From Otatea glauca (Eukaryota; Streptophyta; Magnoliopsida; Poales; Poaceae), in contig CM070723.1 of the NCBI GenBank assembly GCA_036346275.1, positions 4,216,001 to 4,280,000 of the forward strand: a stretch of DNA of 64,000 nt, written 5' to 3'. Both the position numbers and the translations under genes were made by a program. Below are positions 43,907 to 54,900 of this stretch, in pieces; the stretch's first letter is position 1; the number at the start of each line of letters is the position of its first letter. The notes under the pieces are model-generated. The model was not told the origin of the DNA, did not search any database, and saw only the letters and a program-made list of their open reading frames with translations.

Positions 43907-44838
43907 TGACGAATACTCATACCGGGGTACCCAACGGCCCGTGGTGACGGCGGTGCCTCAAGCACACTCAAGCCTAACAGCCGCTCCAGGCCCGCCATCG
44001 ACCAAAGTACTGCGGGGCCACACAGACGCCCATTCCCGACCGATTGGGGTAGGCATCCCCGACCAAGCGGGGCTCCCGACCTCCGCAGCGGGTCGGGATC
44101 CCCCGACCCCGACCAAGCAGGGCTCCCGACCTCCTCAGTGGGTCGGGATCCCCCAACTCCGACCAAACCATGGCAACCTCCGCCAAGAGCCGCGTGTCGA
44201 AGCCTTCGCCAGCTGGCAGCCATGTGCCCCACGGACGGGGTCAATCGAAGTGATTGTACGGGAGTAGGTGGCTCTTTCCCAAGATAGCATAAATGGCTGC
44301 CGAAGTCAAACTTCCAGTCCCATCAACCAGTCACGTACAATACGAAGGCACGCTCCCTCCCGAGGCAGTACCAACGTTACGCACTGCAACGTCAACCATC
44401 ATTAGGTTCACGAAGCGGTGCGCGGTTCCCAAAGACAAGACTAAGCGCCTCGCCCACTGTGGCTACCGACCCAGCGTGGGCAAACCAGGCAACGACCCAT
44501 CACCGAAGCGATTGCCCTCTCCCAACTTCCCATGTAACCTGCCCCCTCCAGTTGTATAAAGGGAGGCAGGAGCCTCTGGGAGAGGGGCGCCTGAGAGATC
44601 TCCTCTTCTCGCTAGGCTTTGCGAACACTCTTGTGCTTAAACTCCTTTCCCTCATTTTGTAAAACGTTGTGCAGCCGTCTGCACCTAAGGCAATACAATA
44701 CCACCAAACGAACTGGAGTAGGGACATTCGGCCCGAACCAGTATACACCTTGGGCTCTCGAGTCTAACCATTCAGGGAGTGGGAACGCGCGGCCCCTTAG
44801 GCTTACAAATTTACTTGTCGGTGCTCGAAACGCCGACA
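43907..44838 (+). repeat. 3' LTR of the gypsy element, with TATA box
   Basis: TG...CA bounded, 932 bp. TATAAA lies at 44555-44560 in a context of GTTGTATAAAGGGAGGC, a likely LTR core promoter. The R/U5 end matches the 5' LTR remnant at 31946-32071. Confidence 0.88.
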
Positions 44839-45209
44839 GAGGGCGAGATCATAGTGGAGATCTGGGAGGGGGAGAGCGACATGCGAGGCGCTGGTGGCTC
44901 AGGGGATGTGAGGTGTTGAGGGGAATCAAATGGGGGTGGAAGATCGAATAGTGTACCAAGGCTGCTTGAGTCCTGATGCGGTGAATCGGTGATGCTATTC
45001 GTGGGTTTGGTTTTTTCGGTTTTCGAGATTTAAAAACCGAACCGAATACAGAATAGAGTTAAAATATAAACCGAACCGAAAATCGAAATAACCGAATAGA
45101 GTCAAAATATAAACCGAACCGAAAACCGAAATAACCGATTTTTTCGGTTAATTCGGTTCGGTTCGGTTTTTCAGTTTCGGTTAAAATAATGCCCACCCCT
45201 ACTCGTTAG

Positions 45210-45910
45210 CTCCTGTGCACGCCACCGCTACTCCTGTGGTCGCCCTGCACGGCTACCCCTCCTTTCGTGCCTCCAGAGCGAGGTAGTCGCCTGCTACCGT
45301 GCTTGCCACCGTCCTCTCGCGATGCCACAACGTGTCATCTCCAACGGAACCTGACGCGAAAGATGTCGGATGTCACCTCTTGGTTATTCCACGGTAAGGA
45401 AAGAAACTAGTTTTATAAAAAAATTTCAGAGGAGAGCTATTTAGAAAAAAAAGGGAGATAGAGGGAGAGGAGGGCCCAAAACAGCTATACATTTCGCAGG
45501 AGCTAGCCAACTGAGCCGTAGCCACCTGTACAGAGTTGACAACTAGTCAACCATCCAGCGCCGAGCCCGACCGCACCGCACCCGAACACCAGACCTGACC
45601 TGTGAAATCCCCAAAGCACCCTCCTCTAATGAGCTCCTCCTAAGTAGCACGGCTGCTCGTCCTCCCTTTCCTCGTCTCCCCCCGCCGAACCCTCGGCTCG
45701 CTCGCGAGCGCGAGAGCGTATTCCCGAGTCCCAACCGAGGGACACGATCTACTTCGCGAGCGCGCGCCTCCTACACGCCACCTCCTCCGCGGCTTTGTCG
45801 TTCTCTCCCGGCCTCGTCGTCGCTGCCGCTGCCGATCTCCAAAACCCTAAGCCCTGGCGCGGTAGGGTTTGGTCCGTCCAAGCGGCGTGGGGGTGGTGGG
45901 CTCGCCCGCC
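45210..45910 (+). promoter_or_regulatory. Upstream region and 5' UTR of the TRA1 gene
   Basis: From about 45540 the sequence turns GC- and CT-rich (CTCCTCC, CGCTCGCTCGCGAGCGCGAG), with AAAACCCTAAGCCCTGGCGC near 45840. This last contains the AAACCCTA telo-box motif common in plant housekeeping leaders. No TATA box was seen. The transposon nest ends about 450-700 bases upstream of the ATG. Confidence 0.45.
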
Positions 45911-48900
45911 ATGGCGCCCATAAACAGCTCCAACATGGAGCAGCACTCGCAGCGGCTCCTCGAGCCAGACCTCCGTATGGCTCCGATTCCTCCTCCCATA
46001 GTGTTTTTTTTTGGTTTGCTGCCTCGGGAATTTTTTGGTCGAGTTTGCTGTGTTGGTTCGCGATTTTACTCGGGGGTTGGATTGGCTTGGGATTTTTTTA
46101 GTAAAAATTTTAGATGTGTTTTGCCGTTTGGCAGTCTGCAACAAGCCTTTCTCCGTCCCTCCTTTCCCGCTCCGTCTCTCTTATTTAATTTCTGTTCGAT
46201 TTTTTTTTTGCGAATTCCAAGTTTTAGACTTATACGATACTGAGCGGAGTGTGTCCTGACATCTTCTTCCACTGTTGATTTTATAAGAGCTTGCTGCTAT
46301 GTTTTTTTTACTGTTTCTCTCTGTGCATCTCCTTCGTTTTTTTGCTCTGAATTTCTCAATCAGCTTGCTTGTTTTGTTTAACTTCCCGAATTTTTCTGCA
46401 TTTCCTGTCGGATTTATTTAAATTCTGTAATTTTTATACTAAATCGTTCAAACAGAGGTATACCTCCAATTTTGTACCTTTTTCAGCTCAGATTTCCGCA
46501 TCTTCTCCATGTCTGGACACTCTATCGAGTTTTCGTACTTCTGTTTATTAATCTTGGAAAAAGTTGGATTTTACCTGGCTATCTCGCATGTTTTCCGCCC
46601 TTTCAGTTGGGTTTTTTTGATCTCCTCGGTCCTCGTTCTCCCATTTCCCTTTGTGAATTACGCATAATAAATGTCTCCTCTGGAGCTTCATGTTTTGGCA
46701 CAATGGTCTGATCCTTTGCTCTACTACTCTGCAGCTGTGCAAGCTCGGCTGCAGCTTGCCATGGAAGTTCGGGACAGCCTGGAGATCACGCACACTCCAG
46801 ACTACCTCAACTTCCTTCGTTGCTACTTCAGGGCTTTCTCAGCCATCCTCAGCAGCTACACCATGCCACAGGGCACCGAGAATGCTGAGCACAAGCTGCG
46901 GAATGTTGTGATTGAGATCCTCAATCGGCTCCCACACAGTGAGGTGCTCCGACCCTTTGTGCAGGACCTGCTCAAGCTCTCTCTCCGTGTGTTGACACAG
47001 GACAATGAGGACAATGCCCTTCTCGCCATCCGAATTGTATTTGATCTTCTCCGCAACTTCCGCCCTACTGTTGAGGCGGAGGTGCAGCCGTTTCTTGATT
47101 TTGTTGTTGCCATATACCGCAACTTTCCCAATACTGTCAAGCACTTCTTCGAGAACCCCAATGCCAAAGCCAATATGGCTGCTGCTGTACCCAACCAGCA
47201 TTTGGACCCCACTGCTGATACCCCAGGCACGGTGGCAGTGCAAGGTAGTGGACAACTCAACCCAAGCGCACGGTCATTCAAGATAATCACGGAGAGCCCT
47301 CTTGTGGTGATGTTCCTCTTCCAGCTGTATGCCAAGCTTGTTCAGACAAATATCCCGTTCTTGCTGCCACTCATGGTGTCTGCCATCTCTATCAAGGGGC
47401 CAGACAAGGTGCCACCGCACCTTAAGACACCCTTCGTTGAATTAAAGGGTGCACAGGTCAAGGTAGAGCAAAGTCCACCGAATTTTGTTACCTTGTCTGT
47501 GGAGATCTTGATGGATTGATGTTTTGTGTTGCAGACGTTGTCGTTCCTGACGTACCTACTGAAGAGCAATGCAGATTACATAAAGTCATATGAGGAAAGC
47601 ATATGCAAGAGCATTGTGAACTTGCTTGTTACGTGCCCCCCGGACTCTGTTTCCATAAGAAAGGCAAGATATTATCTATAGCTTTCTCAATCTCATGTTA
47701 TTACTTATTAGGTGCTGAATTATGCATTGTTTTGAAATGCATTTATTTCTTTATCTGTGTATATGGAATGCAGGAGCTGCTAGTTGGCCTGAAGCAAGTT
47801 CTCAACACCGAATACAGGCGTGGGCTTTTTTCCTTGATCGACACACTTCTCGATGAAAGGTACAAAAACATTTTCTTTGCTCAGAAATTGTCATTTTGGT
47901 TTTCAAATCCAGCTATTATTGTTTGATTTTAAATGCGGGTTTTCTGGGATCTGATTCAGGGTTGATCTTTTTAGTACTCCACATCTTGAATGCTCACTAG
48001 TCACTACCATGTTCTTGTTCCGCGATTTGTAAATTTGAAGGCAAGATGGTTTACTTTGTGGAGTGCTTGATTTGGACCTGACGTTAAAGTTCACTACCAC
48101 ATGTTTCATTGTGTAGTTTTTTGAATTTACTTTTGGAAGGCTGTGTTTCTTAAACAAGGTCACATCACATGGGCTCTTTTTTGTCGAAAGACAAGGGTGA
48201 TGCAAAGCAGTTGGTTCCCACTGGGGACCAAGAAATTAAGAAAAATCAGCCCTTCCCCAGATTTGGATTTGATCTGAACAGTTCTGGTTCTTAGAGAATC
48301 ACTGTTAAACTGTAAAAACAGAAAGACTTTATACATCAGTAACGAACTATGTGTTATCACGCTAGAAAGTAGTCAAGTAGATAATAGTGTATCTCAAGCT
48401 GCTTATTATGTCGCTTGCTTATGATAGTTATGTTATACAAATCAAATGGGTAGAGTATTTTTGTCCTTTTCTCATTTTATAGATATAGTAACCATTCTGA
48501 TTTTCCTTCTTCAGTACATACCACATGCTCTTACTGAGTTTCAGGCCATTTTTTAACACTTTAATCGCTTGTTTATCAGGGTTTTAATTGGCACAGGCCG
48601 AGTTTGCATCGAGACATTAAGACCTCTTGCTTATACCCTTCTTGCAGAGTTGGTGCATTATGTTCGAGGAGACCTTTCTCTTCCACAGGTTGATCTTGCT
48701 TATTTTGTAGTTCTTTGACAGGTCTATCTTGTTAACATATTCCTTTTTTTTTGAATTGCAAGTTTTGTGTCAATGTTGTGCTCCTCTGAGGATTTTTGCA
48801 CTTGCATTGTTAAAAGTTCCAGGTGCAATGCTATTATCTGATTTGTCCATTGCAAACAACATTGATATAATAAAGATTGGCTTAAACAATTAATTTATTA

Positions 48901-51900
48901 GTTCGGCTAGGTGCTTTTTCTGGTCTCTTTTTGGCTAGTTGTGATACAGATACTGTGATTTTGCTGGATTCAGCAAGCTTATGAAACTAAATATTAGAGT
49001 ACAAACTTCAGTTTTGGAGGCGTTTATAGATTCATTTGATATGCTATATTCGTGCCTCGGTTTTGATGATGTTGATACTAAAGTAGTGACTTCACTTTTG
49101 TGCAGTTGTCACGGATTATCTATTTATTCTCTCGGAATATGCACGATTCTTCGTTAACCATTGTAATCCATACGACGTCTGCTCGTTTAATGCTGAATCT
49201 GGTAGGCTTACTATTCTGTCTTTCTTTAGTAGTAACAATATGGTTTACAATTACATTTGGTATAAGTTGTTGATTTTTTCCCTTTGTAAGTCTATATGTA
49301 CGAGCATAAAGAATTTGTAAGCAGCTAGTTTTTTTGGTGCTTCTTTAGGTTGAACCCATATATGAAAAAGGCGTTGACCAGCAAAGCATGGACGGAGCGC
49401 GAGTTTTGTTGGTAAGAATTATTTGTTCATATGTTAAATCAGTTGCTTATTTTTTAATTAACTATACTCATTGGTTAAAAATGATCAGGGACGCATATTG
49501 GATGCATTTGTTGGGAAATTTAGGACACTGAAGCGCACGATTCCTCAGGTATATATAGTGTGTTGTTTATTGCCCTTTTGTAGTGCAGGATATGATATAA
49601 GGTAAAACCTTTGCTCAATTCATTGGCACAAACCCTGAAACTATAGGATGCAGAGATGAAGCATAATAAATAAAATGGAGGCTATTATAGTCTATTCTAC
49701 ACTATACTGTCATTTCAGAACAGTGGGACATCTCTGCACACCTGAATTCTGCAGTTTCTACATATATAAATAGATTATGTGGTAGTCATTTTTGCACGAA
49801 CTGCCAATGCAAAATTGTGTGGGATCTTGTTGGCTACTTTTTTTTTTAATAAATGTTATGCAAATTTACGGTGTCTTAAGTAAAGTGTATTAATTGGAAA
49901 TCTGAAAAACTAGATTGTTGAAATTGCAATTTTGTCCTTAACAAGCAGATCACATAACTGGAAATCTACTATTCTGTTGAAAGTTGCAAGGCCCAAGACT
50001 CCCTAAGGAAAGCAAAATAAGCGAAGGCCTTGCAATGAAGTAGTGATGCATAGTGCATGGAGTTCTTTCCCAGTTATCCTTTGATAAGCTCCTTAGGTTC
50101 TTAGCCTCTTGCCCTGGTTGCTAGTTGCTGGCATGGTTTGTTCTCCCTTGCTGTCACTGCCGGTCTGCGTGATATATTTCTGCGCTATTGCTTCTTACTG
50201 GTGTGATTTAGTTTCTCTCACGTACATCGGTTGGATCCCTACAAATAATTTTAGAAGCAGATGATGAACTAGAAAAGGCATGAGATAACTGTTGTTTATT
50301 AATTGTCAAGCCCCAATTCTCAATTGGAAGGGACCCTGAAGGGCTCTGCTCTCCCTTGCTGAGAACAAGGTTTATTTTGGGTGGCCTTGTTACTTTTTTT
50401 TGGGGGTGGGATGGGGTGGGAACTCTTTATCTTTTATGTACCCTAAAGCTCTGCATGTTCGTCTGTTGTTGTTTGATAGTAACATATAAGTCCTTTCTCA
50501 ATATTCCTATCACGAACAACCATGAAAGCTAGCTATCACTTTTTTTTTAATAAATTGCGTGTCAATTCAGCTTCTTGATGCCTATTGTAATTGTAATGTC
50601 AAATTCGATGCTGTGTGCTGCTTAACAATATGCGTGTCTCATGATCAACTCAAGCCATGTTTTTTTTTGAAACTCCCAATTACTCTATGTTTTATCATAT
50701 AATTTTTTTTAACAGAAAGAACAGTCACCTCCTTTCTGTTTTGTTGCCCTATACGGTCAGCTTACTCTCTCGATCTCTCTAGTTGCTTGAAGAAGGTGAG
50801 GAAGGGAAAGAGCATCCAAATTTGAGAATGAAGCTTGAAGTCCCATTACAGGTATGTCTTATGAGAGTTTTTATTGGGTTATTATAAAATTCCGCGATGA
50901 ACTTCCCTGGCAAAGTTATGTATGCCCTCTTTCTCAAGACTATACATGAAATGACACCTGATCTTGATTGAATTGAGTTTGTTTAATCGGAGAGTTGTCT
51001 TAACTCAGTTTCCTCAAACAAAAAGGCATGAATTAATCAATTTATTTGCGTGTGTTGCACTTCCACACATTTAGTGAACTACTTACTATGAATTGAGTCA
51101 TACATAAGATGTGAGATAAAACTAATTTTTCATACCTGAGACTGAGAGCACATAATCTTACACGTATATTCAAGATTTATCAGGCATCATTGTTGATAGG
51201 TGCATCTTTGTTTGTATCCATTTTTTTCCATTTTGCTCCCCTATGAGGGGACATCCTTATGATTAAACTATGTGATGTGGTAAAATCTCCATAGAGTAGT
51301 ACCAGTTTTTGAATAGTGAAATGTGTGATGTGCACAAGAGTACTCTTGGTCCAATCTCTTTAGTCTGAATGATCAGCTCTAGTTCTTTGATAAAGGACAA
51401 ATTTATCTACAGCACTGAAAAAGGTGCGGTATGAAAACATACCACTGTGAAACTGAATAATATGTCAGGCCACCTTATTATTTTAATGTCAAACACTGAA
51501 AAAGTTGCAGTATGAAAAAAATACCAATGTGACACTGAATAATATGCCAGTCCACCTTTTATTTTTTTAATGTCACACTTCTCAGTTCTATGAATGAAAG
51601 TTTCCTTTTAATAAAATGTCCCGAAAACTTTTTTCTGTTCATCTATTTTCTTTATTCGTGACATCAGTAAGGAGTTGGTTGTCTAGATAATAAGCTAGAT
51701 CTTGAAAAGTTCATATCTGGAAAATAATAATCCCCTCCAAGTGTTGATTACTTGATTTATGTCCAAGATGGTTCATGGACTCATAGCAAGTGCTGAGTAT
51801 TAAAGATTTCTACCCCTGTCCTTACTGCACAGACCATAGCAATTTCTCCGTCTTATGCAGGTAGCCACGTTGTTATAGACTTGATATGTTAACAAAATAT

Positions 51901-54900
51901 AAGTTGCATCCCACTTGTAAACAGAATGTCATGGAACAAAATTAGCGACCAGTGGTGAAATCTGATACAAACTGCTGTTTTATTTTTAATGATGGATCAG
52001 TTGATCCTTTTTACAAATTTTTACAGACTGTGCTGAATTTGCAACCACCCTTGGAGTATACAAAGGAAATTAATGATTACAAAAGTCTGATCAGGACACT
52101 CGTAATGGGTACGCATTATTTGTTATAAAGTATTTGCACCATTCGAAGTGTTTAAGCATTTACTTACATTTAGTGGCTCTCTGAATTATTATTTCATATT
52201 AAACACACACCAGGAATGAAGACAATAATCTGGAGCATAACCCATGCTCATTGGCCACGCCCGCAGGTATATGGACATTCCAAATTTGTGGATAGGAACT
52301 TTGGTCGTTTGTTATTATCCTCGGGCTATAATCTTTGAGCTCTTATAATCCTATTGTGTGTTGTGCAGCAACAAAATCAACAATCTTCTAATTTATCCGT
52401 TCAACCCTTCAGGGGACTGCGGGAGGATGAGGTCCATTACTCTGAATCTTTCCTCCTCTTTGTTTGACTGAATTGTTGCTAACCAATTTTGATGATTTTT
52501 TCTAGGTGCGGAAGACTTCGGTTGTTCTAAAATGTGGGGTTCACTGTTTGGCTCTTTTTAAGGAAAAAGATGAGGAGAGGGACATTCTACAATGTTTTTC
52601 ACAAATGTTAGCTATAATGGAAGCTCGTGATATAATGGATATGTTTTCCTTTTGCATGCCGGACCTCTTTGAGTGCATGATAACCCACAACCAGCTCTTA
52701 CACATAGTTTCCACCCTTCTGCAAGCTCCCAAGGTTCTCCGTCCCTTCACAGATGTATTGATTAATTTCCTTGTTAGCTCAAAGCTTGATACTCTGAAGC
52801 AGCCAGATTCACCTGCAGCAAAGCTTGTCTTGCAACTCTTCCGCTTCTTGTTTATTGCTGCAGCAAAGGCTCCGGAAAGCTGCGAACGCACTCTGCAGCC
52901 ACATGTGCCAGTAATAATGGAAGTGTGCATGAAGAGTGCCACAGAAGTAGAGAAACCTCTTGGTTACATGCACCTCCTCCGTAGCATGTTCCGTGCGTTG
53001 AACAGTGCTAAATTTGATTCATTGATGCGTGATCTTATACCATCTCTACAACCCTGCCTTAATATGTTGCTCTCCATGCTTGACGGACCGACTACTGAAG
53101 ATATGCGAGACTTGATTTTGGAGCTTTGCCTGATATTACCAGCCCGTTTGAGTTCTTTGCTACCTCACATTCCTCGTTTGATGCAACCTCTTGTTCTTGC
53201 TCTTAAAGGGAGTGATGACCTTGTGAGCTTAGCACTTCGTACACTAGAATTTTGGATTGATAGTCTCAACCCTGATTTTTTGGAACCTAGCATGGCCAAT
53301 TTAATGTCCGAGGTCATTCTTGCTTTATGGTCTCACTTGAGGCCCCCTCCCTACACTTGGGGTGCTAAGTCCTTGGAACTTTTAGGTAAGCTAGGGGGTC
53401 GAAACCGGCGATTTTTGAAGGAGCCCCTCACGCTTGAATGCAAGGAAAATCCGGAACATGGACTTCGTTTAGTTCTCACCTTCGAGCCTGCAACACCATT
53501 TTTAGTTCCTCTGGACAGATGCATACACTTTGCTGTTGGTGCAGTTATGCAAGGTAGTGGAATGGAAGCTTTCTACAGGAAACAGGCTCTTCAATTTATT
53601 AGAGTATGTTTGGATTCTTTGTTAAATCTGAGGGAAAATGTACCTGGTGAGGGTGTGAGCCCTGGAGTTCTTGGGACACTGCTAATTTCTTCATTGGATC
53701 CCTCGAGACGTCGCAAGGATGCTTCAGATATAAAGGTTGGTAGGAATGTATACTATTGAGCATTAACATTGTTAATACTTAATATACTTATGTAGTTTAA
53801 TCAGGCCTCTATTATCTTATGACATTTTACATCCTTGATTTTACATTTTCCCATCATTGTTTTTGTTAATGGAATTGGTACGCAGGTTTATTTTGACATA
53901 GTATTCAATCGAAGTTACCAAATTCAAATATGTATATATGTGTGTGTGTATCTGTGCTCCTGGGAGTTCATACTCCTATCTTCCAATATACCAATTAAAT
54001 GAACATGTTATACCTTTTTATCACTTTCAGTATACTTAAAAATACTAATTCTAAGATACTCCAATGCGACATGGTTGAATAAAATTCATTGCAGCCCTTT
54101 ATTTGTGCTATACACGCCTTTTCATATGTAAAAGGAGTATATACATAAATTATGCTATAAAAAGTGGACTTTGATGAAATTTTTCATGGAACACACTTTG
54201 CAGTACCTTATAATCATTATTGTAGTAGCTCAAAAGGATAAAGGGGTATAACTTTTGTTTAAGTGGAATATGAGAAGTGGGAGTACGTATTTCCAGGAGT
54301 ATGGAACCATTATATATATATATATATATATATTCTATTAGGAGTAGTTCCTCCCACCTTTGATATACCACCTAAATGAACTTGAAAATACTCATTTATT
54401 ACTTTGGATACTCATATACTAATTATAAGATACTTCAATGTGAGCCACAAGAAAAAATTGCAAGGGAGTCCATCGTTTTTAGCGTATTTTGCAAATACCT
54501 TCATATATGCACATAAAAAAGGAGTATGTCTAAAAAAGTACATACCACTTAGATACTCTTGTATATTACACGTACATACCCTCCGTTGCGCGAGATACTC
54601 CCTACGTTGTGATATGTGTGTGTGTAGGGGGGTTGAAAAATGTAGTTTTAGGGTATATACTCATCTATAACAATTCAAATGAAATACATACCTTTGAAAA
54701 AATATACTCGAATTCAAAGATTTTGAACGAATTTAGATCGCATGTTTTGCTGATTTATATATAAAATCAGCACATACCTACAATTAAACTATCTCCTACA
54801 ATTAGACGAGCTATTATTGAGTTTCTTTTGAAATTAACATAGTTTGATGTAAAATCATTTTATGTATCATTTAAGTGGTTACTTCAAATTCGAGCTAACG

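Larger units (their letters stand above)
31946..44838 (+). mobile_element. Ty3-gypsy retrotransposon, Tat/Retand-like, 5' LTR truncated
   Basis: The 3' LTR is 43907-44838 (TGACGAATAC...CGCCGACA, 932 bp), preceded by a purine-rich tract (TCGGGGTTCGGGGGCTAC). Only about 126 bp of the 5' LTR remain (31946-32071). The primer site follows (GTTGGCGCGCCAGGTAGGGG, 32072-32091). The order is gag, protease, RT, RNase H, a second RNase H, integrase, then a 5.8-kb untranslated tract with antisense ORFs and a tandem array. The second RNase H and the antisense ORF are marks of the Tat/Retand lineage. The matching LTR parts differ at about 3 of 126 sites, suggesting a fairly young insertion. Confidence 0.9.
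31468..45201. mobile_element. hAT-like non-autonomous element split by a gypsy retrotransposon
   Basis: The left end TAGGGGCGGGCATTTGATAA and the right end ...AATGCCCACCCCTA are inverted repeats. Both are followed inward by many 'aaccgaaccgaa'/'ttcggttcggtt' subterminal repeats, a common arrangement in grass hAT elements. Flanking 8-mers CTCACCAG (31460-31467) and CTCGTTAG (45202-45209) match at 5 of 8 positions, with the differences being transitions. Without the gypsy insertion the element would be about 0.85 kb. It carries a gene fragment (31684-31920). Confidence 0.65.
31340..45450. mobile_element. Possible outermost DNA transposon of a nest
   Basis: The left sequence 'tttttgcaaaactagccttttagtcaccgcggaa' (31378-31412) pairs imperfectly with the complement of the right sequence 'ttccacggtaaggaaagaaactagttttataaaaa' (45390-45424). 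The similarity extends outward for about 75 bp in total. These imperfect TIRs enclose the hAT element at 31468-45201. No transposase or target duplication was found, so this layer is tentative. Confidence 0.35.
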
